Below are positions 1 to 8,330 of a stretch of DNA of 64,000 bases, in pieces (within the stretch, counting starts at the first letter, position 1; the number at the start of each line of letters is the position of its first letter). The translations under genes were made by a program, and so were the position numbers. The notes under the pieces are model-generated. The model ran no database searches. It saw nothing but the letters and a program-made list of their open reading frames with translations, and had not been told where the DNA came from. The stretch spans positions 1 through 64,000 of the forward strand of contig PQKR01000007.1 in the NCBI GenBank assembly GCA_002918705.1. The letters are read 5' to 3'. This DNA is from Escherichia sp. ESNIH1. GTDB taxonomy: Bacteria > Pseudomonadota > Gammaproteobacteria > Enterobacterales > Enterobacteriaceae.

Positions 1-199
1 GGCATCCAACGCCATTCATGGCCATATCAATGATTTTCTGGTGCGTACCGGGTTGAGAAGCGGTGTAAGTGAACTGCAGTTGCCATGTTTTACGGCAGTG
101 AGAGCAGAGATAGCGCTGATGTCCGGCAGTGCTTTTGCCGTTACGCACCACCCCGTCAGTAGCTGAACAGGAGGGACAGGTGATAGAAACAGAAGCCAC
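1..199 (-). CDS. insA: IS1 InsA (N-terminal part)
   Basis: Minus-strand frame from a GTG at 199-197, the usual IS1 insA start, preceded by GGTGCTCC. The product begins [11 protein letters not shown] and contains the paired zinc-finger cysteines of InsA (CPSC, then CSHC further on). InsA binds the IS1 ends, represses transcription and supplies the N-terminal part of the InsAB' transposase by -1 frameshifting. Only about 66 residues are inside the window. A minus-strand ATG frame at 16-228 overlaps it in another phase and is a shadow. Confidence 0.9.
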   Translation of the reverse strand, partial: MASVSITCPSCSATDGVVRNGKSTAGHQRYLCSHCRKTWQLQFTYTASQPGTHQKIIDMAMNGVGC

Positions 200-254
200 T
201 GGAGCACCTCAAAAACACCATCATACACTAAATCAGTAAGTTGGCAGCATCACC
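1..254 (-). mobile_element. IS1-family insertion sequence, partial (left end of the IS)
   Basis: The terminal inverted repeat is seen directly at 243-254 (GGTGATGCTGCC on the minus strand), followed inward by the IS1 leader and the start of insA. The element reads leftwards and is cut by the window edge, so insB and the other end are not visible. The flanking base 255 begins an open frame that continues as a gene remnant, so the IS appears to have landed in a prophage gene. The 9-bp target duplication cannot be tested without the other end. Confidence 0.93.
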
Positions 255-424
255 CGAATTATAGAACTTGCCGGAAAGTGGTTTTATTAGCAGCTAACTT
301 CGCCATGACAAATGCAGGGTTTTACACCGAGAATTGCATTGCAAATGTAAAAAATGAAGATAAGGACAAATGCGCTGACGCAAAAAGACTGATTGATTTT
401 CTTCAGGCTGAAAATGATGGATAG
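255..424 (+). pseudogene. 3' remnant of a gene cut by IS1
   Basis: Immediately after the IS1 end, an open frame runs without a stop to TAG at 422-424. It encodes about 55 residues ending DFLQAENDG. There is an internal ATG at 305, but the frame is open back to the IS boundary, which suggests the C-terminus of a small protein whose start was removed by the insertion. The tail is charged and contains three cysteines. I do not recognise the family. It could instead be a short intact gene starting at 305, but no good ribosome binding site precedes that ATG. Confidence 0.4.
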
Positions 425-512
425 TCGCTACCCGATTTTCTATTGAGTTTTACATTGAACATCAAGATGAAGGTGTTTAGGATGTTTCCGATTTTTTAAA
501 AGGAAACATGAA

Positions 513-926
513 GTGAAGAAAATTTTAGGTCTTTTAGCTGGCTCCATCTTGTTATCTGGATGCGCCACTATTGTGGGTGATGATACACAGCTTGTTCAGG
601 TAAACAGCGAACCAACCGGAGTACAGTTCCAGATTAAAGATGAAACTGGGGCTACTGTTGCTCAGGGTACAACGCCGCAGGGTGTAACATTGGCTAAATC
701 TGATGGAAGCTATTTTGGTAAAAAGAGCTACCAGATTACCATGGGCAAAGATGGATTCTCGCCCGTAACCTTGCCTATTAAGGCAAGCGCTAATGGTTGG
801 TACATAGGGGGAAATATTGTGTTTGGTGGTTTGATCGGTTGGCTTGCAGTCGATCCATTTAATGGCGGGATGTATACGTTAAAACCAAAGCAAGTTACTG
901 CCGTAATGGTTCCACAGGCGCAGTAG
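513..926 (+). CDS. Prophage-borne small lipoprotein
   Basis: 137 residues. A signal peptide of about 16 residues ends in the lipobox LLSGC (Cys17), so this is a predicted lipoprotein. The middle is beta-rich, and a glycine-rich hydrophobic stretch near residues 95-115 (GWYIGGNIVFGGLIGWLA) could form a membrane hairpin. The GTG start at 513 follows AAAAGGAAAC. An overlapping ATG at 508 is in another phase and stops after two codons. The gene stands alone between the IS1-cut gene and the tail gene J, with a run of terminators after it, as expected for a cargo gene (moron) expressed from the lysogen. A role in surface exclusion of other phages is plausible from its position, but nothing in the sequence proves it. 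Confidence 0.7.
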   Translation: MKKILGLLAGSILLSGCATIVGDDTQLVQVNSEPTGVQFQIKDETGATVAQGTTPQGVTLAKSDGSYFGKKSYQITMGKDGFSPVTLPIKASANGWYIGGNIVFGGLIGWLAVDPFNGGMYTLKPKQVTAVMVPQAQ

Positions 927-931
927 CGTTG

Positions 932-955
932 AAAGCCCACTCAGGTGGGCTTTTT
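932..955 (+). terminator. Terminator after the prophage lipoprotein gene
   Basis: Hairpin AAGCCCAC-TCAG-GTGGGCTT followed by a T-run. It is the first of three hairpin/T-tract structures in about 130 bases between the lipoprotein gene and gene J. Confidence 0.85.
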
Positions 956-1002
956 ACTTTCTTATTTAAAAAACTCTGCAAAATCTTTAAGGCCTTTCCT
1001 GA

Positions 1003-1024
1003 CCCGCTTAACTGCGGTTTTTTT
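1003..1024 (+). terminator. Second terminator-like hairpin before J
   Basis: CCGC-TTAACT-GCGG stem followed by seven T residues. Weaker stem than its neighbours on either side. Confidence 0.55.
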
Positions 1025-1035
1025 CAAACCAAATA

Positions 1036-1057
1036 ACCCGCTTCGGCGGGTTTTTTT
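1036..1057 (+). terminator. Third terminator before J
   Basis: ACCCGC-TTCG-GCGGGT stem with a UUCG-type tetraloop and seven T residues, directly upstream of the J start at 1069. In the lytic cycle late transcription would have to read through it, which lambda-type antitermination allows. Confidence 0.8.
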
Positions 1058-1068
1058 ATGGACGCAAT

Positions 1069-4000
1069 ATGGCAACGATCACTGGTGCGAAGGGTGGCAA
1101 ACAAAAGCAACACACGCCTGTAGAACAGCCTGACAGCGCCCAGTCGATGGCGCGTTGTCGCATGCTGCTGGCGCTGGGTGAGGGAGAGTTCGCTGGTGGC
1201 TTAGATGCCACACGCATTTACCTGGACGGCACGCCGCTGGGCAATGCTGATGGCAGCATGAACTTCGAAAATGTGTCCTGGGACTTTCGCCCGGGTACAC
1301 AGATGCAGGATCCTATCCCCGGTTTCCCGGCGGTGGAGAACGAAACCACCATCGGCGTATCACTGACAAACGCCACGCCCTGGACACGCGCATTAAGCAA
1401 TACGCAAATTGATGCCGTGCTGGTCCGGATCGGTATCTCTGGTCTACAGCAGCAGGAAAACAATGGTGATATTGTCGGCACCTCTGTCACGTACCATATC
1501 GATGTGGCCACTGATGGTGGCTCTTATGAAACGATCATGACCAAGACGGTGACCGAAAAGCTCAGCTCCCTTTACGAGCTCACGCACCGCATCAACCTGC
1601 CTAAGGCCAGTACGGGCTGGCAGATCCGCGTCGTGCGCGACACCGCCGACAGCACCAGCCAGATGCTGCAGAACAAAACGCAGGTGCAGGCCATTACCGA
1701 GGTGATCGACGCCCGCCTGCGTTATCCACATACTGCGCTACTGTACGTGTCGTTTAATGCTAAAGTCTTCAGCAACATCCCGAAGATTTCCTGCAGGCCA
1801 AAAGGCCGAATTATTCGCATTCCCTCTAACTACGATCCGATAGCGCGGACCTATACCGGTTCATGGGATGGCACGTTTAAATGGGCCTGGTCGAATAACC
1901 CGGCATGGATCTGGTTTGATGTGCTGACAGAGCCACGCTTCGGGCTTGGCCGCCGTGTAACGCCGGACATGCTGGATAAATGGGAGCTTTACCGCATCGC
2001 ACAGCGTTGCGATCAGCTGGTTCCGGACGGCAAAGGGGGCAGTGGCACAGAGCCGCGCTTCATGTTCGATATCTACATCCAGTCGCAGGCCGATGCATGG
2101 CAGGTGATCAAAGATATCGCCGCCGGCTTCAATGGCATGACGTTCTGGGGCAACAACATGTTCAATGTTGTTTCTGATATGCCGGTCGATACCTCGAAGC
2201 TGCAGATCCTCACCCGCGCCTCGGTGGTGGATAAACCCACATACTCAAGCGGCAGCGAGAAGAACCGCTATTCCAGCGCACTGATTAACTTCAGTGATCC
2301 GGATAACCATTATCAGGACCGCACCACAGCGGTGATGTTCCCTGACCTGGTGAAGCAGTTCAAGTTTAAGCAGACGCAGATAACGGCCATCGGCTGTACC
2401 CGTGAGAGCGAGGCGCAGCGGCGCGGAGGCTGGGCAGTCTATTCCAACTACCTTGACCGCATTATTACCGTTCAGACAGGGCTGGACGGCGTTGCCTTTA
2501 TGCCCGGTACCGTGTTCGCCTTTGCAGATGAACGCGTTTCTGGCCGTGTATACGGCGGGCGCATAACGGATTATGACGTATCCATCCGGGCGGTTACCAC
2601 TGACCGGGGCACCAGCGCGGTACCCGGTGATACGCTGATGATCCGCACCCAGGGCGGAACCGTGGAGAGCCGCATTATCCAGGCGGTAAACGGCAGCCAG
2701 CTGATTGTGGCCACGCCGTTTGTCGCGGTACCAGCGCCAGATGCGGTCTTTGTCATCGATGCAGGGCAGCTGCGACTGCAGTATTTCCGGGTGACTAACC
2801 TCAGGTACAACGACGAGGAAAACACCTTTACCATTACCGGCGCTGAGTACAACACCTCGAAATATGATGCCGTGGATAATAATGCGCGGCTGGACATTCC
2901 GCCGATCAGCCTTATTCCCACCGGGCTGGTGGCGCAACCGGGTAACGTCACTATCTCTGGCTATGATACCGTTCGCCAGGGGCAGCGCGTGGCCACACTG
3001 GTTGCAACATGGGAAGCACCGCTGGATAAAAACGGCAAACCTCAGGCCGATGTGGTTGCCTACCAGGCGCAGTGGAAACGCGGGGACAACGAGTGGATCA
3101 ACACCCCGGAAACGGGGCTGAGAAGCATCGAGGTACCGGGCATATTTGCCGGTGATTACCTGGTGCGCGTCCGGGCGATCAACTCCGGCGGCGCATCCAG
3201 CCTGTGGGCCACTTCGACCCTTACCCACCTCTCCGGGCGCTCGGGCGATGTGCCGAAGCCCGTCGCCCTGGCCGCCACGGATGATGTCGTTTTCGGCATT
3301 AATATCACCTGGGCATTTCCGGCAGACAGCGGTGACACGCTGAGCACCGAGATTCAGTACAGCGTGAACGCTGATGGCGAAAAGCCTGTGCTCCTCGCCG
3401 CCGTACCTTATCCGCAGCAGCTTTACCAGCAGATGGGACTCAGGGCCGGGCAGGAGTTCTGGTACCGGGCACGGCTGGTGGATCGTATTGGCAATCAGTC
3501 AGGCTGGACCGACTGGGTGCGCGGGCAGGCCAGTATCGACGTCAGCGACATCACCGACGCTATTCTTGAGCAGATTAAGGACACCGAGCTTTTCAAGGAC
3601 CTGATCGAGAACGCCGTCGAGACAAGCCAGACCGTTGCGGACATGGCTGCTTCGATAGCCGAAAATGCCGACCAGCTGGCAGCTGCCGTCGGCGCAAACC
3701 GGGAAACCGCCGAGGGCGTTATCCAGAATGCGCTGGCTATCGCAGAGGTGACGTTCCGGCAGTCAGCACAGCAGGGTGCTAACTCGGCTCAGTTTGAGCA
3801 GCTGCGTGAAGTGATCGCCACTGAGACGGAGGCGCGGGTTACCGATGTCACCCGGCTGGAGGCATCGACGGCGGCAAACGCAGCGGACATCACTGAGGTG
3901 CGCGAGGCGATCGCCACCGAGGAAGAAGCGCGGGCCACGGCGGTTAGTCAACTGACGGCGGCCACGAAAACCGCGTCTGATAAAGCCGATGCGGCTACTG

Positions 4001-4884
4001 AGCAGGTGGCGAAAAACACCGCAGCGATTACCGAGCTGGATCAGGTGGTCACTACGCTGGACAGCGCTACGGCCTCCCGGTTCGATGAGCTGGCGGGGCG
4101 GACCTCTGAGGCGAGCGGCAGTTTGCAAAACGTAGGGGTCGCCCTGATTGAGAACACGCTGGCGCAGGTCAGCGCCCGGCGGACTCTGACGGCGGTGAAT
4201 GCTGCCAACAGCGCCCAGATTGACCGCATCGACCAGGTGGTGGCCAGTGACCGTGAGGCATCTGCGCAATCCCTGCTGCAGATAACCTCACGCGTAGACG
4301 GTGCTGTAGGCTCAATCAACAGCATCAGCCAGACGGTAGCCGATTTCAGGCAGTCCACGGCATCCCAGATCACCACCCTGACGGCCTCGATTGGTGGTGT
4401 CAGCTCGGCGGTGACGACGAACGCCCAGGCAACAGCCGACATCAACAACAATCTGAACGCGATGTACAGCATCAAGGTGGGCGCAGATGTTAACGGGGTG
4501 CAATATGCCGCCGGGATGGGTCTGGGCGTACAGAACACACCTGCAGGTATGCAGAGCCAGGTTGTTTTCCTTGCCGACCGGTTCGCGGTGATGAGCTACG
4601 CAGGCAGCGCGGTAACGCTGCCGTTTGTCATTCAGAACGGGCAGGTGTTTATTCGTGATTCGTATATTCAGGACGGCACGATCACTAATGCCAAAATCGG
4701 CGCATTTATCCAGTCGAATAACTATGTACCAGGCTCTGTTGGCTGGCGGCTGGATAAAAACGGAACCTTCGAGAACTACGGAAGTGACGGGACCGGCGCG
4801 ATGAAACAAACCAACACTACGATCAGCATCAAAGACGCTAACCGTCTCCGGGTGCAGATCGGAAAACTTACGGGGGTATTCTGA
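1069..4884 (+). CDS. Host-specificity (tail tip) protein J
   Basis: 1271 residues, somewhat longer than lambda J (1132). J forms the distal tail tip and determines which host receptor is bound. The N-terminal half has the conserved J order, with phage tail-hub motifs such as WIWFDVLTEPRFGLGRR at about 280-295 (signature of the family). Fibronectin type III-like modules lie around residues 625-800. A long alanine-rich, heptad-like region with repeated ATETEARVTDV / ATEEEARATAV units at about 910-1100 suggests a coiled-coil stalk, and a receptor-binding C-terminus follows. It is the last large late gene, and the next gene overlaps its stop by one base (TGATG). The receptor cannot be read from the sequence. 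Confidence 0.93.
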   Translation: MATITGAKGGKQKQHTPVEQPDSAQSMARCRMLLALGEGEFAGGLDATRIYLDGTPLGNADGSMNFENVSWDFRPGTQMQDPIPGFPAVENETTIGVSLTNATPWTRALSNTQIDAVLVRIGISGLQQQENNGDIVGTSVTYHIDVATDGGSYETIMTKTVTEKLSSLYELTHRINLPKASTGWQIRVVRDTADSTSQMLQNKTQVQAITEVIDARLRYPHTALLYVSFNAKVFSNIPKISCRPKGRIIRIPSNYDPIARTYTGSWDGTFKWAWSNNPAWIWFDVLTEPRFGLGRRVTPDMLDKWELYRIAQRCDQLVPDGKGGSGTEPRFMFDIYIQSQADAWQVIKDIAAGFNGMTFWGNNMFNVVSDMPVDTSKLQILTRASVVDKPTYSSGSEKNRYSSALINFSDPDNHYQDRTTAVMFPDLVKQFKFKQTQITAIGCTRESEAQRRGGWAVYSNYLDRIITVQTGLDGVAFMPGTVFAFADERVSGRVYGGRITDYDVSIRAVTTDRGTSAVPGDTLMIRTQGGTVESRIIQAVNGSQLIVATPFVAVPAPDAVFVIDAGQLRLQYFRVTNLRYNDEENTFTITGAEYNTSKYDAVDNNARLDIPPISLIPTGLVAQPGNVTISGYDTVRQGQRVATLVATWEAPLDKNGKPQADVVAYQAQWKRGDNEWINTPETGLRSIEVPGIFAGDYLVRVRAINSGGASSLWATSTLTHLSGRSGDVPKPVALAATDDVVFGINITWAFPADSGDTLSTEIQYSVNADGEKPVLLAAVPYPQQLYQQMGLRAGQEFWYRARLVDRIGNQSGWTDWVRGQASIDVSDITDAILEQIKDTELFKDLIENAVETSQTVADMAASIAENADQLAAAVGANRETAEGVIQNALAIAEVTFRQSAQQGANSAQFEQLREVIATETEARVTDVTRLEASTAANAADITEVREAIATEEEARATAVSQLTAATKTASDKADAATEQVAKNTAAITELDQVVTTLDSATASRFDELAGRTSEASGSLQNVGVALIENTLAQVSARRTLTAVNAANSAQIDRIDQVVASDREASAQSLLQITSRVDGAVGSINSISQTVADFRQSTASQITTLTASIGGVSSAVTTNAQATADINNNLNAMYSIKVGADVNGVQYAAGMGLGVQNTPAGMQSQVVFLADRFAVMSYAGSAVTLPFVIQNGQVFIRDSYIQDGTITNAKIGAFIQSNNYVPGSVGWRLDKNGTFENYGSDGTGAMKQTNTTISIKDANRLRVQIGKLTGVF

Positions 4885-5195
4885 TGGCGTGGGGGATCCA
4901 GACGTGGGATGCCAACGGTAATCCGAATAACTACGGCCTGGTGCCGATCAACGTGCTGGGATTTTTCGCAGTGTCAGCCGGACAGCAGTCAGGTGCGGCG
5001 AGTTATGTGGTTCCGGCAGGTTTTCGTATGGAATTTTTGCAGATAACCGCCAGCGACAGCTACACCACTGCCCGCCGTACCATCACAGTGTCCGGGGGCA
5101 CCATTACCCTGGGCGCGGCGGCGGATAATAATTTCGGTGCCAATACCTATCCGGCCATCACCGGCTTCGTTATTGCTTATCTGAGGGCTATTTAA
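4884..5195 (+). CDS. Small phage tail-associated protein
   Basis: 103 residues, translationally coupled to J (ATG overlaps the J stop at 4884). It is Gly/Ala/Thr-rich and looks like a single beta-sandwich domain opening with WGIQTWDANGN. The downstream 220-residue protein contains a similar opening twice (WGALLVTENGAP and WGIAIWDEQGTC), so the two genes probably share a tail-tip domain, one copy here and two copies there. A virion role is inferred from position between J and the tail fibre. No enzymatic motif is visible. Confidence 0.75.
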   Translation: MAWGIQTWDANGNPNNYGLVPINVLGFFAVSAGQQSGAASYVVPAGFRMEFLQITASDSYTTARRTITVSGGTITLGAAADNNFGANTYPAITGFVIAYLRAI

Positions 5196-5857
5196 TGGAC
5201 TGGGGAGCTCTGCTGGTAACAGAGAACGGCGCGCCGTTTATCACACCGCAGTCGATACCACTGGCGATGTACAGCAGGAAACAGGCTGCTATTTTTTCCG
5301 GCGGCGCATCGACAGTGATATCCGAGACATTTACGGCCGGTCGCCCGGTGATCCCGTTTGTGTACACAACGGTCAGCTGCACGACCAGCTATACCGTCAG
5401 CGGGAATACCTGCACCGTGACATTCAAAAATGCTGCCGGAAACGGTACGGCGTACGTGTACTTCTTCACGATTTTTGCACAGGCGCTGCCCTCGTGGGGG
5501 ATAGCCATCTGGGATGAACAGGGCACCTGCATTCTGACAAACGAAACCAGGGTATTAACAGATGTTCAGGCAATCGGCACCAACGGCAGCGACAGCGCGG
5601 GCTTCTCGATTAACACCACGCTGGCCGGGAAATTTGGCATCGTTCCGGCGATGTCCGGCATGGCCACAGGTATTATTACCGATGGCGGAACGCGGCCCTG
5701 GTCCTCACAGTATTTCTTTTCTGCTGTTTTTAATGGCGGCACCACGCAGATAGGGCAGGCACTGACCGGAGGCAGCGCCGGAAGCGGCGTATCGAACCTC
5801 GTATACCACAACATGAAAAACAGCGTTTACGCGCTGAATCTTGCTAACTACGACTGA
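5195..5857 (+). CDS. Phage tail-associated protein with two repeated domains
   Basis: 220 residues, coupled to the previous gene by a TAATG overlap at 5193-5197. It appears to be two copies of the domain seen alone in the 103-residue neighbour: residues about 3-97 open with WGALLVTENG, and residues about 98-220 open with WGIAIWDEQG. There is no signal peptide or membrane segment, and the composition is beta-rich. Families of this kind follow J in lambda-like phages of Enterobacter and Klebsiella. Function is not known to me beyond a likely structural role at the tail tip. Confidence 0.72.
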   Translation: MDWGALLVTENGAPFITPQSIPLAMYSRKQAAIFSGGASTVISETFTAGRPVIPFVYTTVSCTTSYTVSGNTCTVTFKNAAGNGTAYVYFFTIFAQALPSWGIAIWDEQGTCILTNETRVLTDVQAIGTNGSDSAGFSINTTLAGKFGIVPAMSGMATGIITDGGTRPWSSQYFFSAVFNGGTTQIGQALTGGSAGSGVSNLVYHNMKNSVYALNLANYD

Positions 5858-5878
5858 CAGCCACCTGTATTCCACACA

Positions 5879-5903
5879 GAACCCGCCGCGCGCGGGTTTT
5901 TTT
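5879..5903 (+). terminator. Terminator-like hairpin before the tail fibre gene
   Basis: AACCCGC-CGCG-CGCGGGTT type inverted repeat followed by a T-run. It lies between the end of the 220-residue protein and the preferred fibre start at 5919, which argues against the longer ORF start at 5841. Confidence 0.7.
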
Positions 5904-5918
5904 ATGTCCGGAGAAAAC

Positions 5919-7148
5919 ATGATTTACACCACTGGCACGATAGCCGGTAGCGGCAACACGCTCACCGGCACAAGCACCAATTTCGCAGCAGCAGGCAGCC
6001 TGATCCGCAACGGCTGTACTGTCATTGTTATGACTAGCCCACCCCAAGTATTTCAGATCACTGCGGTCAACAGCGCCACGCAGCTGGCCGTTACACCTGC
6101 GGTGAACCCGGCAATTCCGTCAGGCACGCGCTACACAATCCTTCTGAGCGACAGCCTGAGCGTCGACGGGCTGGCGCAGGATATTGCTGAAACATTCAAG
6201 ATGTACCAGGCGTACATGAGCGGCTTTGCTGATGTGATGACCGGTACCGGGAATGTCACGATCACCATCAATGGCACATCGGTTACTGTGCCTGCCCAAA
6301 AATCACTGGCTCAGAAAGGGACGAATGGGGCAGTCCCCATTGCATCCGGTGGTACGGCGGCGACGACAGCTTCGGAGGGGCTGAAGAACCTGGGAGGCCT
6401 GCCGCTGGCGGGCGCATCGGCGTTAACCTCCCGCTACCGTTTCACCGCAGGTGGGGGCAACATCGGTATTCAGTTCGACGATACACCGTTTGCCGCATTT
6501 AATGACGTATTCGGTAGCTGGAATCGATACCCCATTTCCTTTAACGCAAACATCACAAATAGCGGTACATTTTCGCCGCATCTTTGCCACCGCTATTTTT
6601 ATGGAGGGGTCGCCGCGGGGGCATTCTATACCGGGTTATTCATCACTACCCAGGACCAGGTTTATCAAATCGGCCATGTGTCGGAGACCGGCGCGCAAAC
6701 GGCTGTGTGGCAGTTTAACCGCAACGGCAATGCCGTCGCCGCATCCGGCTCCTGGGTTAACACCTCGGACGAACGCATCAAGGATAAGATTACCCGGATC
6801 GAAGACCCCCTCGGCAAGATGCTTGCGCTAAAGGGCTGTACGTGGGTGCGTAAAGATACGGGAAACTTTGGTATTGGCTTTATCGCGCAGGATGTTGAGC
6901 GCGTCTTCCCCGATGCTGTGACCATTAGCGGGATGCCCCTTGTTATGGCTGACGGGAGTGAGGTTAAGGACGTGCGTTGCCCTGACACGGCAGGCGTGGC
7001 CGCTGCGCTGCATCACGAAGCAATTCTGGCCCTTATGGATGAAAATGAAGCGTTCAGAGAGGACAATAAAAAAATACATGAAGAGCTGGATGCCCTGAAA
7101 TTACTGGTTCAGCAGCTGATTGGCCCGACCGCAGAGAAAAATCAATAG
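5919..7148 (+). CDS. Tail fibre with C-terminal S74 intramolecular chaperone
   Basis: 409 residues from ATG 5919, which follows TCCGGAGAAAAC. The frame is open back to 5841, but that would overlap the previous gene and cross a terminator hairpin. The N-terminal ~130 residues are a beta-rich virion-attachment region and the middle is a variable fibre body. From about residue 290 the S74 peptidase motif appears (SDERIKDKITRI, then GFIAQDVERVFPDAV). This is the self-cleaving chaperone that trimerises fibres and is then released. Cleavage is expected just before the conserved Ser of NTSDER. A short coiled-coil tail (MDENEAFREDNKKIHEEL) ends the protein. The variable body is the likely host-range determinant. 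Confidence 0.88.
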   Translation: MIYTTGTIAGSGNTLTGTSTNFAAAGSLIRNGCTVIVMTSPPQVFQITAVNSATQLAVTPAVNPAIPSGTRYTILLSDSLSVDGLAQDIAETFKMYQAYMSGFADVMTGTGNVTITINGTSVTVPAQKSLAQKGTNGAVPIASGGTAATTASEGLKNLGGLPLAGASALTSRYRFTAGGGNIGIQFDDTPFAAFNDVFGSWNRYPISFNANITNSGTFSPHLCHRYFYGGVAAGAFYTGLFITTQDQVYQIGHVSETGAQTAVWQFNRNGNAVAASGSWVNTSDERIKDKITRIEDPLGKMLALKGCTWVRKDTGNFGIGFIAQDVERVFPDAVTISGMPLVMADGSEVKDVRCPDTAGVAAALHHEAILALMDENEAFREDNKKIHEELDALKLLVQQLIGPTAEKNQ

Positions 7149-7182
7149 GCCGCACCGTATTGCATTAGGCATTCCCTCAATC

Positions 7183-7202
7183 TACTGTATATATACACAG
7201 TA
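7183..7202 (+). promoter_or_regulatory. LexA (SOS) box upstream of the umuD-like gene
   Basis: TACTGTATATATACACAGTA is nearly a perfect palindrome and matches the LexA consensus CTG-N10-CAG with the alternating AT core. It lies about 20 bases before the start at 7224, and a strong AAAGGAGGT ribosome site sits between. The downstream gene is therefore expected to be DNA-damage inducible. Confidence 0.92.
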
Positions 7203-7223
7203 TTTTACAAAGGAGGTAATAAT

Positions 7224-7664
7224 ATGCAACTGCAGCGCCTTATTTTCCCGGAAACTCCGGTACATATCCCTGTTTACGGGGACACAATAACCGCCGGGTT
7301 CCCCAGTCCGGCAGCCGACTATATAGAGTCAGGCATTGACCTCATTTCTCAGCTTATCCCACATCCTTCCTCGACATATACGCTAAGAGTGTCGGGCGAT
7401 TCAATGATTAATGCCGGGATCACCGATGGCTCCTATCTCCTCGTTGATTTCAGCATTCACCCTCAGCACGGCGACATTGTTGTCGCGAACATCCCCGGGG
7501 AGTACACGGTCAAACGACTGGTGACTCACCCGGTGGCCCAGTTGCTGGCGGCAAATCCCGCTTACCCACCTATTAAAATTTATGACGCCGACGGTTTAGA
7601 AATTGTCGGCGTTGTCGTTTCTGTCATCACTACACCGCGCCGAAACCATGTTTGCCCTCGTTGA
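7224..7664 (+). CDS. umuD: UmuD-like SOS mutagenesis protein (LexA/S24 protease fold)
   Basis: 146 residues, near the usual 139. In UmuD, RecA-stimulated self-cleavage yields UmuD', the partner of UmuC in DNA polymerase V. The cleavage site here is Ala24-Gly25 (E. coli UmuD has Cys-Gly; LexA has Ala-Gly). The catalytic pair is present as Ser60 in SGDSM and Lys97 in YTVKRL, at the same numbers as E. coli. FPSPAADY after the site is diagnostic. The last ~10 residues (RRNHVCPR) overlap the umuC start at 7648. Because umuC is destroyed here, this protein has no local partner. It could still act with a UmuC encoded elsewhere. Expression is from the LexA box at 7183. Confidence 0.92.
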   Translation: MQLQRLIFPETPVHIPVYGDTITAGFPSPAADYIESGIDLISQLIPHPSSTYTLRVSGDSMINAGITDGSYLLVDFSIHPQHGDIVVANIPGEYTVKRLVTHPVAQLLAANPAYPPIKIYDADGLEIVGVVVSVITTPRRNHVCPR

Positions 7665-7707
7665 CATTAACAGCTTTTATGCGAGCTGCGCACAATGCTT
7701 GTTTTGA
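7648..7707 (+). pseudogene. umuC: umuC 5' fragment
   Basis: ATG 7648 starts MFALVDINSFYASC, the exact N-terminus of UmuC (Y-family polymerase, including the metal-binding D of ALVDINSFYAS). After the 14th codon the homology stops abruptly near 7689, and the frame ends at TGA 7705 after a few unrelated codons. The matching 3' part of umuC lies about 1.6 kb downstream (9269-9550). The gene has therefore been broken by insertion or replacement of its middle. Confidence 0.9.
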
Positions 7708-7956
7708 AGTTAAGGTGGTGACTCAGTGACGATCGCTAGACTAAAACGAACTGGCACTGTTTAAGGCGCATGAAACGCCTAAAACTCAACTGTTAACACC
7801 ATTGAGGTTTGAAATGAACTACTATTAGGATGTTGTGTTAACTAGCCACCACAGAGGAAATTAACAAAAATCAGTTGATTTGTTGTCTTTGGTTTGTTAC
7901 ATTACAGATAGACCTGAGCAGGAACAGGGTCTCACGAACATTAGAGAGGCAATATT

Positions 7957-8316
7957 ATGTTAACGCCGTTTGGTAAGAAAGTTAGGAAATTACGTATAGA
8001 CGTCGGTGTCACGCTGAAAAGCATGGCTGATGCTATGGGCGTGACCTCGTCTTACCTCTCAGCAATTGAAACAGGAAAACGAGCTGTCACAGATCCTGTG
8101 TTGAAAAACATCATCAGCTATTTTTCTAGCGAAGGTGTACAGGCAGGAGATGAGCTAGCTAAGGCCGCTCGGGATTCTCAGCAATCTGTTGAGATTAATC
8201 TTTCTGGTAAGAATCAAAATGCTCGGGAAGTAGCGATGGCTTTTGCTCGCAATTTTGACGAGCTTAGCGATGAAGAATTTACTCGTCTGCGTGAGTTGTT
8301 AACTAAAAAACAATAA
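7957..8316 (+). CDS. XRE-family transcriptional regulator
   Basis: 119 residues. The N-terminal helix-turn-helix spans about residues 5-60: KKVRKLRIDVGVTLKSMADA then VTSSYLSAIETGKR, the typical XRE recognition helix. The C-terminal half is helical and acidic. A spaced GAGAGGC ribosome site precedes ATG 7957. It is immediately followed (14 bases) by an ImmA/IrrE-type metalloprotease gene. Such pairs work as a repressor and the protease that removes it, for example in ICEBs1 and phage excision control, or as Xre/COG2856 toxin-antitoxin-like modules. The repressor target is not visible. The 250 bases before it (7708-7956) have no gene but contain a short hairpin near 7770 and presumably the promoter and operator. 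Confidence 0.88.
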   Translation: MLTPFGKKVRKLRIDVGVTLKSMADAMGVTSSYLSAIETGKRAVTDPVLKNIISYFSSEGVQAGDELAKAARDSQQSVEINLSGKNQNAREVAMAFARNFDELSDEEFTRLRELLTKKQ

Positions 8317-8330
8317 GTAGGAGGCTTTGT

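Noticed and set aside
2245..3228. 327-codon ORF antisense to the tail gene J
   Set aside because: Shadow of a well-supported long gene; no motif or ribosome site.
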